The notes below the pieces were generated by a model. It was not told the DNA's origin and made no database searches. It saw nothing but the letters and a program-made list of their open reading frames with translations. This document shows positions 10,330-21,978 of a stretch of DNA of 64,000 nt, one piece after another. Origin of the DNA: Macrophomina tecta (taxonomy: Eukaryota; Ascomycota; Dothideomycetes; Botryosphaeriales; Botryosphaeriaceae); the NCBI GenBank assembly GCA_024180945.1, contig JAKSGN010000003.1, positions 3,410,001 to 3,474,000 of the forward strand, given 5' to 3'. The translations under genes and the position numbers were made by a program. Positions within the stretch are counted from its first letter, which is position 1. Each line of letters opens with the position of its first letter.

Positions 10330-12050
10330 ATGTCAGTAATTGTCGAGCAAACGATTCCCTGGTCTCCCTCGGAACTGGACCTCTCTAACCCCAAGCGCTG
10401 GGCAACTCTCTTCCCTCTTCTCCGCCCGTCCGTCGTGCCCGTTACTACCAGCAAGGGTCAGACAGTCCTTTTCGACCGGGCGCTCAGCAACAGTCCATAC
10501 ATCCAAATCGCGGCCATCGGACGATCTGGAAATTTCTCCAGCAAGTTTCTGTCTGACAGGCACATTGCTGCCATCGTCACCGAGACATCGGGCGCCGGCA
10601 TCCTCACTGCACAGGATCTGCGGCAAACGCTTGAGCAAAATGGTATTCAAGTGGGACAGGGTCTTGTAGTGTTGCGCGCGGCCAAGGATTCAAAAGTTAG
10701 CGGGCCGGAGAATGGGGTTGTGGAGGTCGAGACGGAGGGAGAGCTTGTTTTTGACCACTTGCTGAGTCTGCTGGAACATGCAACTGAAACGGCCAGGTGG
10801 GTCTACAATCAGTGTCCAATTACCACAGCTTGGTGGCTGACAGAGTGGCAGAACGTCAATTCACCAGACTGTTGAGCTCCTCAAGCTGTTCATGAAGACA
10901 GCCGTGACTACAAAGTCAGAATTTCACCCGTCGAAGAAGGGAGAAAACGCATCCATCGTGCACGAGATCGGGCATGAGGAATTCGAGGCAGCCACGAAAG
11001 CGCTTGAGAAAGATCTTACCCATGTCTTGCGCTCTCAAGTTTCGCAGACAGGCCCTGTGACATACTCAGTGCACTATTCCGACATCAACGGCCTATCCCA
11101 GCTGGAAGTCTACATCCTAGCTTACGAGATATCCAACTACCTAGGTGAGTAACCCCGAAAAATATTGCATAAATTCCCAGCAGAGCACTCACCCAACGCA
11201 ACCAGAAACCCAAAACATCCGCTACCGCCTCTCCTCCTCCCCACTCATCGGTCCCGACCCGCTCTCCGCCCGTGGCTGGGCCATCTCCGTCTGCGCCCTT
11301 CCCACGCACTTCCTCGCCCCGCAATCCAAACCGCCCAACCCCCTCTCCAAGCCTACCAGCCCCTCCAGCACCCCCGCCAAACTCGCTGCCGCCGCCTCCG
11401 CGTCCTCCACCACCACGTTCGACGCCGCGCAGATCCGCCACCGCATCACGCTCGGTTGCAACGCGCTGATCGTCGAAGAGCCGACCATCACGCGCTACGA
11501 CACCATTGTCGGCGACGGCGACTGCGGGCTCACGCTGCGGGACGGCGCGCAGAAGGTGCTGTCGTTCGTGCGCGACGCTGACCTGACGCAGCTGCCGAGC
11601 GTGCTGGCTGCGCTAGTGGACGACCTGGAGGTCACGATGGGCGGAACGAGCGGCGCCCTGTATTGCATCTTCCTGTCGGCGTTTGCGAATGCGTTGAGAG
11701 GAGAGGCACAGAGTGGTGATGGTGGTGGTGGTGGTGGTGGTGTTGTGGTGGGAGCGCTGCAGGAGGCGTTGGGGCAGTTGTTGAGATATACAAGGGCGAG
11801 GAAGGGGGATCGGACGTGTCTGGATGCGCTGATTCCGTTCGTGGAGGTGTTGGGGAGAGGTGGTGGGATGGAGGAGGCGCTGAGAGAGGCGGAGGAGGGG
11901 GTTGAAGGGACGAAGACGATGGAAGCAAAGTTAGGGAGGAGTACGTATTTAGATGAGAGCGCGACAAGGGGTGTGCCGGATCCGGGAGCGTATGGGTTGT
12001 TTGTGCTGCTGGAGGGGTTGTGCGGGGTGGAGAAGAAGAGAAGCAAGTGA
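10330..12050 (+). CDS. DhaL (DAK2)-domain protein with degenerate DhaK-like region
   Basis: Related to dihydroxyacetone kinases, but probably not a normal one. Three exons (10330-10796, 10852-11144, 11206-12050) give 534 aa. The C-terminal DhaL domain (about 315-534) keeps the ATP/Mg-binding aspartates in YDTIVGDGDCGLTL (near 350-358) and GGTSGALY (near 398). Upstream, about 225-310, SDINGLSQLEVYILAYEI and the following block resemble the last part of a DhaK domain (NNLGG-S-LEL region). The DhaK motifs that hold dihydroxyacetone (GSGHEP and the GIHGEPG histidine) are not found. The first 150 residues are unrecognised. A poly-glycine run encoded by (GGT)n interrupts DhaL near residue 425. The 5' splice choice at 10797-10851 (acceptor GTGGCAG) was selected because it alone keeps the frame. 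Kinase activity on dihydroxyacetone is doubtful. Confidence 0.8.
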
Positions 12051-12507
12051 AGGCGATCGAGAAGTCATTGATTGAGAAGAGCGGCTAGGTGCTTGTGTGA
12101 TGCTGAATACATAGTCAATCACGTACTTTCCTGTCCTGGGTGCCCTTCAATGCGAGGATAGGGTGATGAGCATGGGTGCATTCTCAAACAGTGCGACGGC
12201 GAAGTGTTGCGCCCATCAGAAATCATATTTCCGCCATCGGTCCAGTTCCAGAACGAAAAAGAGCGGTCCGGCTAGATGCCAGGTAAATAGGTAAAGGTGG
12301 GATGAAAGGTAGTGCAGCGAGTGCAGAGACGCGTGTGTCCGGGTGGGACAAGCGCGTTTCGCGTGTTGGCATGACGGCCCGAAGAATTGCCGAGGGCGCG
12401 CGAGTGAGCGGAGCAAGTGTTTATGGCGGCGTGTTTACCCTCAAGCAACCATCCAACGCGAATGCGCCCACGCCGACCCACCACGACGACGACGTAGCGC
12501 CGCAGCA
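12051..12507. other. Intergenic region upstream of SMC2
   Basis: 457 nt between two genes in the same orientation. It must contain the 3' UTR of the DhaL gene and the SMC2 promoter. No distinct motif or ORF could be supported. Confidence 0.4.
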
Positions 12508-15500
12508 ATGAGGATCGTGGAGGTCGTCATAGACGTATGTGCGGCCGGATTGCATCGCGCTATCACCGCTGACCACGCGCGCAGGGCTTCAAGTCGTATG
12601 CCGTCCGTACCGTCATCTCCGGATGGTGAGCCCCTCTCCACGCTTTTCCAATATCCTCGCAGAGGCGCTGACACCTATCGCAGGGACGAGAGTTTCAATG
12701 CCGTCACCGGCCTGAACGGTTCCGGCAAATCGAACATCCTCGACTCAATATGCTTCGTCCTCGGTATCACCAACATGACCACCGTCCGCGCGCTAAATCT
12801 GCAGGTACGCCCCTGCGCACGTACAAACAATCATACGCGGGAGTTGACTCGGGGAAATCTAGGACCTTATCTACAAGCGCGGCCAGGCAGGTGTCACCAA
12901 GGCCTCTGTCACCATCGTCTTCGACAATTCGGACAAGAGCAAGTCTCCCATTGGCTTCGAGGAATACGCCCAGATATCCGTGACGCGCCAGATCGTCCTC
13001 GGTGGAACCAGCAAATACCTCATCAACGGCCACCGTGCCCAGCAACAGACCGTCCAGAACCTCTTCCAGTCCGTCCAGCTCAACATCAACAACCCAAACT
13101 TCTTAATTATGCAGGGTCGCATTACGAAGGTCCTGAACATGAAAGCCGTCGAAATCCTGGCCATGATCGAGGAAGCTGCCGGCACACGCATGTTCGAGGA
13201 CAGGAGGGACAAGGCATTCAAGACAATGGCGAAGAAGGACATGAAGCTGCAGGAGATAACAGAGTTGCTGAGAGACGAAATTGACCCCAAGCTGGAGAAG
13301 CTGAGGGCAGAGAAGAGAGCTTTCCTCGACTTTCAGCAAACGCAGAACGACGTGGAGCGGCTGACGAGGTTAGTCGTTGCGCACGATTATCTCAGGTATA
13401 CGGAGAAGCTCAAAAGATCTGTGGAAGATTTGGAGAACAAAAAGCAGAGGGAGAGGGATCTTGAGGAGTCGGTTGAGCGGATGAAGAATGAGATCGAGCT
13501 GCTCAAGGAGGATATCAAGAAGGTCAAGGATGCAAGGGAAAAGGAATTGCGTAAAGGCGGCAAGTTCCAAGGCTTGGAGGAAGAAGTGAAGAAGCACTCG
13601 CATGAAATAGTCCGGTTGACGACCGTCATCGACCTGAAGAAATCCGGCTTGACCGAAGAAGCCGACAAGCGCAAAGGTCTCGAAAAGACCGTTAAGGAGC
13701 TTGAATCCCAGCTCAAGGAGAAGAGCAAAATCTACGAGCAGCTTCAGCAGAAGTACAACGCCTCGCACGCCGAATTAGCCAAACAGACCGAGGAAGTGGA
13801 GAAAAAAGAGGAACTCATCCAGACCCTCCAGACCGGTGTTGCATCCAAGGAAGGGCAAGAAAGCGGGTACCAGGGCCAACTTCAGGACGCAAGGAACCGA
13901 GCCAGCAATGCTGCAACCGAGCAGGAACAGGCGAAACTTAAGATCTCCCACCTGGAGAAGCAGATTAAAGAGGCGGAGCCACGCGCAAAGAAGGCCAGAC
14001 AGCAGAATTCAGGCCTTCTGACCGAGCTCGAGGGCCTTCGGAAACAGGCTCAGAGGCTTGAAGGAGATCTCAGCGAACTCGGATTCGAGCCTGGGAAAGA
14101 GGAGGACATGTACAGGGAGGAATCACAACGACAACAGCGCATCCGCGAGCTCCGAGAACAATCGGATGCGCTGAAACGGAAAGTTGCAAACATCGATTTC
14201 AGCTATAGCGATCCTTCACCACATTTTGACAGATCAAAAGTCAAGGGACTGGTGGCTCAGCTTTTCACCTTGAAGAAAGAACACACTCGGGCTGGCACCG
14301 CATTGGAAATTTGTGCGGGCGGCCGTCTGTACAACGTGGTTGTGGATACATCCGAAACTGGTACACAGCTTCTGCAGAACGGCAGGTTGAAGAAGCGAGT
14401 GACTATTATTCCCTTGAACAAGATTGCGGCGTTCAGAGCATCCGCAGAAGTGAGCAAGAATTGTCCAGACACTCAAAACTTTGCTAACTTGTGGTAGAAA
14501 ATTGGCGCAGCGCAAAGAATTGCGCCTGGAAAGGTCGATTTGGCGTTGTCTCTCATTGGCTACGACGACGAGGTTACTGCCGCTATGGAGTACGTTTTCG
14601 GCTCTACCCTGGTTTGTGAAGATGCCGAAACAGCCAAGCGCGTCACTTTTGATCCGTCGGTGCGGATGAAGAGCGTTACTCTGGAGGGCGATGTGTATGA
14701 CCCATCTGGTACTTTATCCGGTGGCAGCTCTCCCCAGACAAGTGGCGTTCTAGTTACGTTGCAAAAGCTGAACGAGCTTACCAAGGAGCTGAAAGATCAA
14801 GAGCAAGCTTTGGGCATACTTCAATCAACAATAGCAAGGGAGAAGAAGAAGCTTGATTTGGCGAAGAAGATCAAGCAAGAGCTCGACTTGAAGTCCCACG
14901 AAATCAAGTTGGCAGAGGAGCAGATCAACAGCAACTCTTCGGCCTCGGTAAGCTATAAAAAACACACTTTTGGTTGTGGCTTTACTAAGAGATGCTAGAT
15001 CATCCAAGCCCTCGAAGAGATGAAGGCAACAGTTACTCAACTAAAGCAGGATATCGCAGATGCAAAGACACGACAAGACGAGGCATCCAAGGAAGTGAAG
15101 CGCATCGAGCGTGACATGAATGAGTTCAGCAAGAACAAGGATAGCAAGTTGGCCGAGCTGCAGAAATCCTTGGATCAACTGAAGAAAGCTTTGGCCAAGA
15201 ACAACGCCTCTATCAAGCCTCTTCAGCAAGAGATGAGAGAGGCGATGCTGGAGTCTGAACAATGCGGCAGTGATCTGTCGGCCGCTCAGGAGCAGCTTCA
15301 GGACTCACAGATGACCCTGTCAGCCCAGCAGGAAGAAATCGATGCCCTGATCCGCGAACAAGCCGCCGCGAAGGACGCACACGATATCGCAGCTGCCCAC
15401 CTAGAGGATGAGCAGGCGAAGCTTACCGGTTTCGACGAGGAGCTACGCGCACTTGACGATGCAGTACGCACTAAATCTAAGCTAATCACTGAGGAGGGTC

Positions 15501-16312
15501 TGGAGATGCAGAAGCTAGGCCATCAAATCGAGAAATACGACAAGGAGCTACAAGGCGCCCGGCAAGCAGTGTCAGCGCTGGAGCAGGAACATGACTGGAT
15601 CGCCGATGAACAGGAGCAGTTCGGCCGTCCGGGAACGCCATATGACTTCACAGGACAAAACATGTCAGAGTGCAAAGCCACTCTGAAGAACCTGACGGAG
15701 CGCTTCCAAGGCATGAAGAAGAAGATCAACCCCAAGGTCATGAACATGATCGACAGCGTGGAGAAGAAGGAGGTGTCGCTGAAGAATATGATGCGCACTG
15801 TAATCCGCGACAAGCGCAAGATCGAGGAGACGATCCAGAGCCTGGACGCGTACAAGCGCGACGCGTTGCAGAAGACATGGGAAAAGGTCAACGCCGACTT
15901 TGGCAATATCTTCAACGAGCTGCTGCCAGGCTCCTTCGCCAAGCTCGACCCGCCCGAGGGCAAGACCATCGCCGACGGTCTCGAGGTCAAGGTCTCGCTC
16001 GGGAAAGTGTGGAAGCAGAGCTTGACGGAGCTGTCAGGAGGCCAGCGCTCGCTCGTCGCCCTGTCGCTCATCATGGCGCTCTTGCAGTTCAAGCCCGCCC
16101 CCATGTACATTCTGGATGAGGTCGACGCTGCCCTCGATCTGAGTCACACCCAGAACATCGGGCGCTTGATCAAGACAAGGTTCAAGGGCAGCCAGTTCAT
16201 CGTCGTCAGTTTGAAGGACGGCATGTTCCAGAACGCAAATCGCATCTTCAGGACGAGATTTAGCGACGGCACGAGTGTGGTGCAGGCGCTGACGCCGGCG
16301 GATTTGAAGTAA
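12508..16312 (+). CDS. SMC2: Condensin subunit SMC2
   Basis: ATPase core subunit of condensin, which pairs with SMC4 to compact mitotic chromosomes in the nucleus. Six exons (12508-12534, 12585-12625, 12684-12804, 12863-14449, 14498-14947, 14999-16312) give 1179 aa, the standard fungal SMC2 length. The N-terminus [15 protein letters not shown] and Walker [10 protein letters not shown] (about 32-40) are followed by an SMC2-type head ([26 protein letters not shown]). Two long coiled coils flank a hinge at about 515-670 ([22 protein letters not shown]). The C-terminal head carries the ABC signature [12 protein letters not shown] (near 1089) and Walker [13 protein letters not shown] (near 1112). 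All catalytic motifs look intact. Three tiny 5' exons precede the main exon. It converges with the coiled-coil gene to its right. Confidence 0.97.
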
Positions 16313-16935
16313 GGGGTTACCTATCTTCGGAAAAGTGCATGTGCGGTGAGAGACGGGTGGCATTTGTCAGGTGGTTCGCTGGAGTTTTCTTGGGCTTGGT
16401 CTGAGGGTATATGTTGCCTTGGGAATGGGCGGCGGCTTATGGGTTGCGCTGGCGCTTGCGGCGGTGGTGTGGCTTTATGGGTTACCGATGGGCATTGTGG
16501 GTGTCTTCAGTCGAGTGACGTTGATACCAGGCGTTTCACTGTGGGTCGTTTTGATGAATGAAAGAGTTGTTGTGGTCTTGACCTGAGAGCTTGCATGGCC
16601 TGCGTCAATTTCGTCGTGGCCGGGAAGGCATACTGAGGCAACAGCATATTACGGCCTTGTGGATACTGAGCTGACATCCCTAGGCATAAATCACCACCAG
16701 TCTGAGAGGCTGGATATGAGTGCTGCCGTAACAATGTTGGGGATCCGTCCGACTCCACTCCGTGGACTGCACGCGCACCGACGACGAGCAAAATGCAACG
16801 ATTCGTTGTAACAAACGAGAGCGAGGCGTAAGGAGCATAGGTCTACTAGGTAACCGAGCTATTTGAAGGCTTGAATCAGGCTTTAAGTAGTGCCCGATCA
16901 ACTGCGCCGCGGCTTTTTACCGGGATGAGAACATA
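16313..16935. other. Convergent intergenic region
   Basis: 623 nt between the stop codons of SMC2 (+) and the coiled-coil gene (-), presumably both 3' UTRs. No gene, repeat or terminator signal could be supported. Confidence 0.4.
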
Positions 16936-18641
16936 TTAAGAGTGCGAATAGTCTAGAAAAGGGCTGTTTTCAACGCTGATTGACCGACGAGTGCGGCCGC
17001 CCGGGAAGAGCATTGGCTGACGGGGGTTCAAAGTAGCCCGATGTCGGCTAAGTTCTGTGCGCGGAGCCGCGTCGGTGCCTTCTCGTGCTGTTTCTTCCTT
17101 TGCGCTCGACGCTTGCGCTGTCGTGAGCGCGACTCCTGGCATGATCTGCCGCACCTCTCCCTCTTCAATTGTAGCCATTCCGGGAAGGACGACGCGTTGC
17201 ACTTCGTCCCGTTCGAGCCTGTCAACCTGATCCCCAAGCTCGCCGCCATCCGGGCGAGATAGCCACAGCTCCACTGATTCGCACTGAAAGTCCATGGGGA
17301 AAGCCGGGTCGAAGGTCAGCTGTACCACTCTCTCAAGGCGTCTGACGTGATCCCACTTGGTTTGAATTTCCCCAACAATTTGCCTGAGCTCCATGCAGAA
17401 CTCCTGTCGCCGACCGACGGCAATGAGGTCGTGAATATGAGCCATCATCTCTTCCGTGACGATGTCGACTCTCTCCGCCGCTTCCCTCTCTTCATCATCC
17501 CCGGAGAAAGCCAGCAGCATACTACGCAAGAACGACTCCCTGGACGGTTCAGTGATGGCGCATTCCAGGAGAATCTCTCGCATCCCACTGTTCGCGGTAA
17601 GAAGGTAGGTGGGCTGGAAGATATAGACGTCGACCAGCCGGGCAAGGATGTGTAAGGCAGCCGAGATGCGCATGACCTTGGCGGTGTGTGAATTGCTCCG
17701 GGGCACCTTATCCTTGGTGAGAACGCGGTCCAGTCTGGTCCATGCATAGTGGTTCTGCTCGAATTTTCTTTTAAGCCAGTGAAGCATTTATGAATGAGCG
17801 GTGCATTACCTCCAGGATGAGATCTTCTAGATCTTGCCCGAGCTGACCGTTCATCAATTCGGCTGATGATGTCCACAGGTCGTGCAGCATATCGATACTG
17901 TCATACATGTAAGCGGTGATGCAGGATGCTTCGAGGCCGTGCGTGTGCATACGTCTGCTCCACAGTCTCTTCGTGAAGGTCGGTCCCGAAATCCTCAAGC
18001 GCCTTAAGTTCCTTCGCGGTCTCTTGTAAGTCTTTGGTCACCTCCGCACACTCCTTCTTCCTCCTCTTTAGGGAGACCTCCAGGGTGCTCCTGTGCAATT
18101 CTAACTTTTGCAAATCCTTCCTATGTGCTTCTATCTCGTCAAGCTGCTTCGAGATCTGTTCCTCGAGAGACGAAGCGCGCTGTTCAGCCCCCCTCACAGC
18201 CGCCTTCTCCACAGCCAATGAGCCTTCCACCCTCTGGCACTTGGCGAGCAGCTGGTCCCTAGCTGAGCTGAGGCTCGCAATATCCCTTTGGAAACCGTCC
18301 ACGGCCAAATGCAGGGACTCGATGGTGTCGTCGCGTTCCGCCAGCTCTCGGGCGTGCCGAGCGTGATCGTCGTGGAAGGATCTCAAGCAGCCCTCATTAT
18401 CTGCGGCTTTCTGCTGCAGGGCCTTGTCCCGCTCTTCTAGCTCTTTTTCCAGGCGATCGATTCGATCATGCATTTCGGACACATACTGGACGCCAGGATC
18501 CGCTATCAGTGCCCTCGCCGCGGCGATGAAGTCTTTACTTGCTTGGACTGATTTGTGGTCTGCGCATGCGTTGATGGCGGCGGCGACGCCGTTTGGCGCC
18601 GCCTTGGTGGCGGTCCGCAAGGTAATCTGTGTTTCTGACAT
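16936..18641 (-). CDS. Coiled-coil protein of unknown function
   Basis: Not recognised. Three exons (18641-17953, 17897-17810, 17754-16936), separated by two 55-nt introns, give 531 aa. The first intron has a GTATGC donor, a GCTTAC branch site and an ACAG acceptor. Residues about 50-230 form a long heptad-rich coiled coil (for example MHDRIDRLEKELEERDKALQ). Residues about 230-460 are mostly helical and less charged (MLHDLWTSSAELMNGQL, ALHILARLVDVYIFQP). The last 80 residues are basic and low in structure. No signal peptide, membrane segment or catalytic motif is seen. Being next to SMC2 does not imply a shared function, because it is convergent and has no SMC head. It could be a lineage-specific fungal protein. 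The gene structure is well supported; the function is not. Confidence 0.75.
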
Positions 18642-19980
18642 GGCCCCGAAGGCTCTTCGTCCAAATTGTGCGGTAATATATAATATTAACTGTCACTGTG
18701 AGCCATTCTTGAAATTTTAGAGAAAAATAGAAAACCAAGTCTATGGATTTGATCATACCTGATAGGTCGTTTGATGTGTATGGCGGGGTCCAGAACGTAC
18801 TACTTGCCTGGGCGGCGTGTAGCACTCTAGAGCTATGATGACTCCTATCTCGTCAGCCAGGAAAAAGTCATAGCGTGCACAGGTTAATATCAAGGTAATG
18901 GGCGACACGTGCAAACATGAACGCGGACGTGCTCAGAACAACACTTCCGCATGAGATCACTTTAATAATCGAAAATCCGATGGGCCGATTGGGCGAGGAC
19001 AGCCTATCCCGTCATGAAATGGAAATCCCGAAGCTGCATAAATAAAACGTGGTTGCAGCTTATTGGGCATCTGCGGAAAGTGGTGCAAATGCCATTCCTG
19101 TTTTACCGAACAAGTGCGGCGGCAGCACAAGTCCCAGTTAGAGAAGATGTTTCCCACTCCGCCCTTACGGTGAATTATAACTACAAATCCTGATTGGCAT
19201 CTCTTGACAGTTCGCGTGCGGGGCGGGCCGGGCCAGGCCATCGAGAACCACAGGCATCAAGCAGACTTGAAGCGGGGTAAACCCTATAAGATCTGGCCAT
19301 GTGTGCGGCAGCACTTACGAAAACATGCACACGGATTAGCATATGCCATGAGGCTAGAAAATCAAGCAGTTATTTGCCCTGCGACGGTTGGCAGAGAATC
19401 ATGGGTGTAAACCATATATCTTTGACATTTATCTGAGATTAATCTCATGCGGCCTGGAAACAGTTATTCCAAGTCAATCATACAAATTTATTAGGAGCTG
19501 GTTGGATCCAGCGCGTAAACATGTAGCTACCAGCGTTGTCGTTGTCAGAAGCGAGGGTAGTCACGGCCGTGGAGATGGCCGTCACTGGAGTGGTGCAGCG
19601 GGATAGCCTCAGTGAGCTTCCTAGGAGGATCAGCATTTGTGGGTTATTTATATATACATAATTCTTTTAAGGAAATCTAAAAGTCTTGTAATCTATAAAT
19701 GATTTGACTTATAAATCATATTTTTCGCATTCCAGTTTAGATTATTATAGACTTAGCATAGAACTTTTAAATTAGAGGCTAATATCCAGGTAAATACATA
19801 AATATTGGCTGTATTTAACCAGTAACTTTATCTAATAATACTCTCTACGGGATGCTTCCTCTCTCTCTAATGGGGCTTTTCCAATAATTCAGAAGACTAT
19901 ACACTGACCACTGAGCAAAAACATTACGAGAAATGAAATGCGCCGCAAAGAAACGAGACCTCGCCCACGGCCCCCAAGAG
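18642..19980. other. Gene-poor region with AT-rich patch
   Basis: No gene is supported. Around 19620-19850 the sequence becomes strikingly AT-rich (runs such as TTATATATACATAATTC), in contrast with the GC-rich flanks. This fits decayed, possibly RIP-mutated repeat DNA, but no repeat partner can be checked here. The stretch next to 18641 contains the promoter of the coiled-coil gene. Confidence 0.4.
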
Positions 19981-19984
19981 CCGG

Positions 19985-21090
19985 AGATGTGTAGGCTAGG
20001 AATCAGCCAGACCTTCACGCCGTTCGCCGACATAAGCGTCACCTCCAGCGACTCCATCCACAGCTGCGATGCCCGCACCTCCAGCGCACGAAACTGTTGC
20101 ACGACCCGCATTAGCAAATAAGCGGCCGTCGGGAGCGTATATTGCCGCCCCAAGACAGATTCCCGGTCCGCCATTGAAGGGCAGCTAATCCTGATGTTAA
20201 GTTTGGCGCGTCACCCGCGTGCAAGCAGGCAAGTGAACCTGCCGATGGCGCCCGCGGTTACCACTTCTCCAGCCGTTTGCCTCGTTATACCAGCGTTCCG
20301 GCCGGAACTTGTCGGCGTTGCGCCGAGGAAGCCTTTTCGCCTGTGCATCGCATGGACAGAGTAGATGACGAGGCAGCCTTTGGGAACGAGACCGAGCAAG
20401 CTGCGGTCCTGGCCGCCGCCGAGGGTTGGGACGGTGTCGTGGATTGCGAGCCCAGCGCTGAGTAACGGCGGCAGTAGTCGGAGAGCTGGAGCGGGGGGAG
20501 GAGATATGTCAGCAGCCGAGTTCGCTTCTGCTCGTCTTGGTGCCGGCATCCGCTTAGCATTTTGCAGGCAGTATTTTGTGTACCTCAAGTCTCGCAACTG
20601 GCACGGTATTTGGCAGTGTCTGGCCGTAGGGAGCGCCCTCAAATGTGCCCATTCGTGGCCGTCAGATGTCAAGATGCCCCGTCGAAGTAGCAGGCCCACA
20701 ACTGACCGGCGGGTTCCGAGAGAGTGGTCTGTAAAGCGCAAAGACGGGATTGCCTTGCTGTTATCCAGTTGGACGGTGAGAACGGCTTGCTGCTGAGCAT
20801 TCTGGCTCTAAATATCGTGCGAGTTGTCGAAACGCTCTCTGAGAGTATGTAGGAATTTTTCATTACGACAGGGTTTTGTGTTATCAATGATGACGTCGAG
20901 AGGAAACATCGGAACATATGTAGGGTAGTTCAGGCGGAGGGGAAAACAACCTAATATCAACGTGAAAATTCGTATAGAATGACCGGACCATGTCATAGTT
21001 GTAGAAGAAACTTATTGCTGCTAAAGGTACTCCGACGAAGAAAACGTCCGCGCTGATCCATTGCTGCAGGCCTTCAATCGTGAACTCTGC
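19985..21090 (-). pseudogene. Cytochrome P450 pseudogene (CYP52-like)
   Basis: Decayed P450 read right to left. Near 21090-21010 a hydrophobic segment (DVFFVGVPLAAISFFYNY) resembles the N-terminal membrane anchor. Near 20800-20660, NSKAIPSLRFTDHSLGTRR and GILTSDGHEWAH match the B-C region of CYP52-type enzymes. The central part, including the I helix, and a clear K-helix ExxR are missing: the text jumps to AIHDTVPTLGGG, LVPKGCLVIYSVHAMHRRK (about 20440-20340), and then ADKFRPERW in a shifted frame. The heme loop FNGGPGICLG is present near 20170. It runs out of frame into LGRQYTLPTAAYLLMRVVQQ because one extra G lies in a GGGG run. An internal deletion and at least three frame changes make a working enzyme impossible. 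Homologues of this family hydroxylate alkanes or fatty acids. Confidence 0.85.
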
Positions 21091-21978
21091 TCCGGTAATG
21101 GGCCTGAGCCGGCCAAAGTGAGTATAAGAAAAAAAAAAAAAAAAAACGCTGTAAGGAGAAGTTGATATTTAAAGTGCGAGTGTAGAGGCTGGTCCACTAC
21201 AGTCGATGAAGCCGCAGAAATAACTCTCCGTCTTCATCGGCACCGGCGTGGCGTCAGTGTCCTTCAGGAATCGATGGCCAGAACTTTAGCATGTTTTCGC
21301 CAGTGCCTCGTTTTAGTAGAAGTCTAAGCGCATATTGCGGTAAGGCTCATCTCTTGCCGGTGAAGCGCAGACGATATAGCTTCTGAGACATCTGCAGCTT
21401 GCAGAGATGACCCCACTATCGTATAACCCGGGCGCGCAATAGCAAGGCAAGCAAGTAGTCTTCGCTATAGTATAGTATAGGCCCAGTGGTGATAGTTGAT
21501 AAATAGAGAATCAAATGATCTCAGTAGCTATATACAGGTAATAATTAGTATTATTCTTGCATCTTCAACACCATAATTATTTACGAGCCATGCATATGAA
21601 ACGCGAATTCCCTGTGAGCTGCATAGCCGAAGATGAAGCCATTGGCAATGTTGTACGGTTTAGGGACGCCTGCTCCAGTGGGTGTGCCAGAGACACCCTG
21701 ATATGTAGCTCACGAGGCCTACGTAAAAGTTTCAAAGCGGACGGAAGTGGCCCTCAAGCAGATAGAATGCCACATGGAAAACTCTCGGAAGCAGAGCCTT
21801 GGGTCGGGAGGATGCGTCAGTGGATGACAGAGTCGGACCCTTCGTGGTTTGACTAGGATAAGAATACTGCTTGGAGTTGTAGGCTTCTAAGATGGTAATT
21901 CTAGACAAGGAGCTGGAAATGTGAGTCGAGCGTTACCTACACCCGTCTCTGATTCTTGTCTTTGCACGGGAAGATGCA
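21091..21978. other. Region without a supported gene
   Basis: Contains a poly-A run at 21129-21146 and no recognisable gene. A 99-codon plus-strand frame at 21557-21856 has no known domain and is not called. Confidence 0.35.

Noticed and set aside
15523..16110. 195-codon minus-strand frame opposite SMC2
   Set aside because: Antisense shadow of the conserved SMC2 head and coiled coil.
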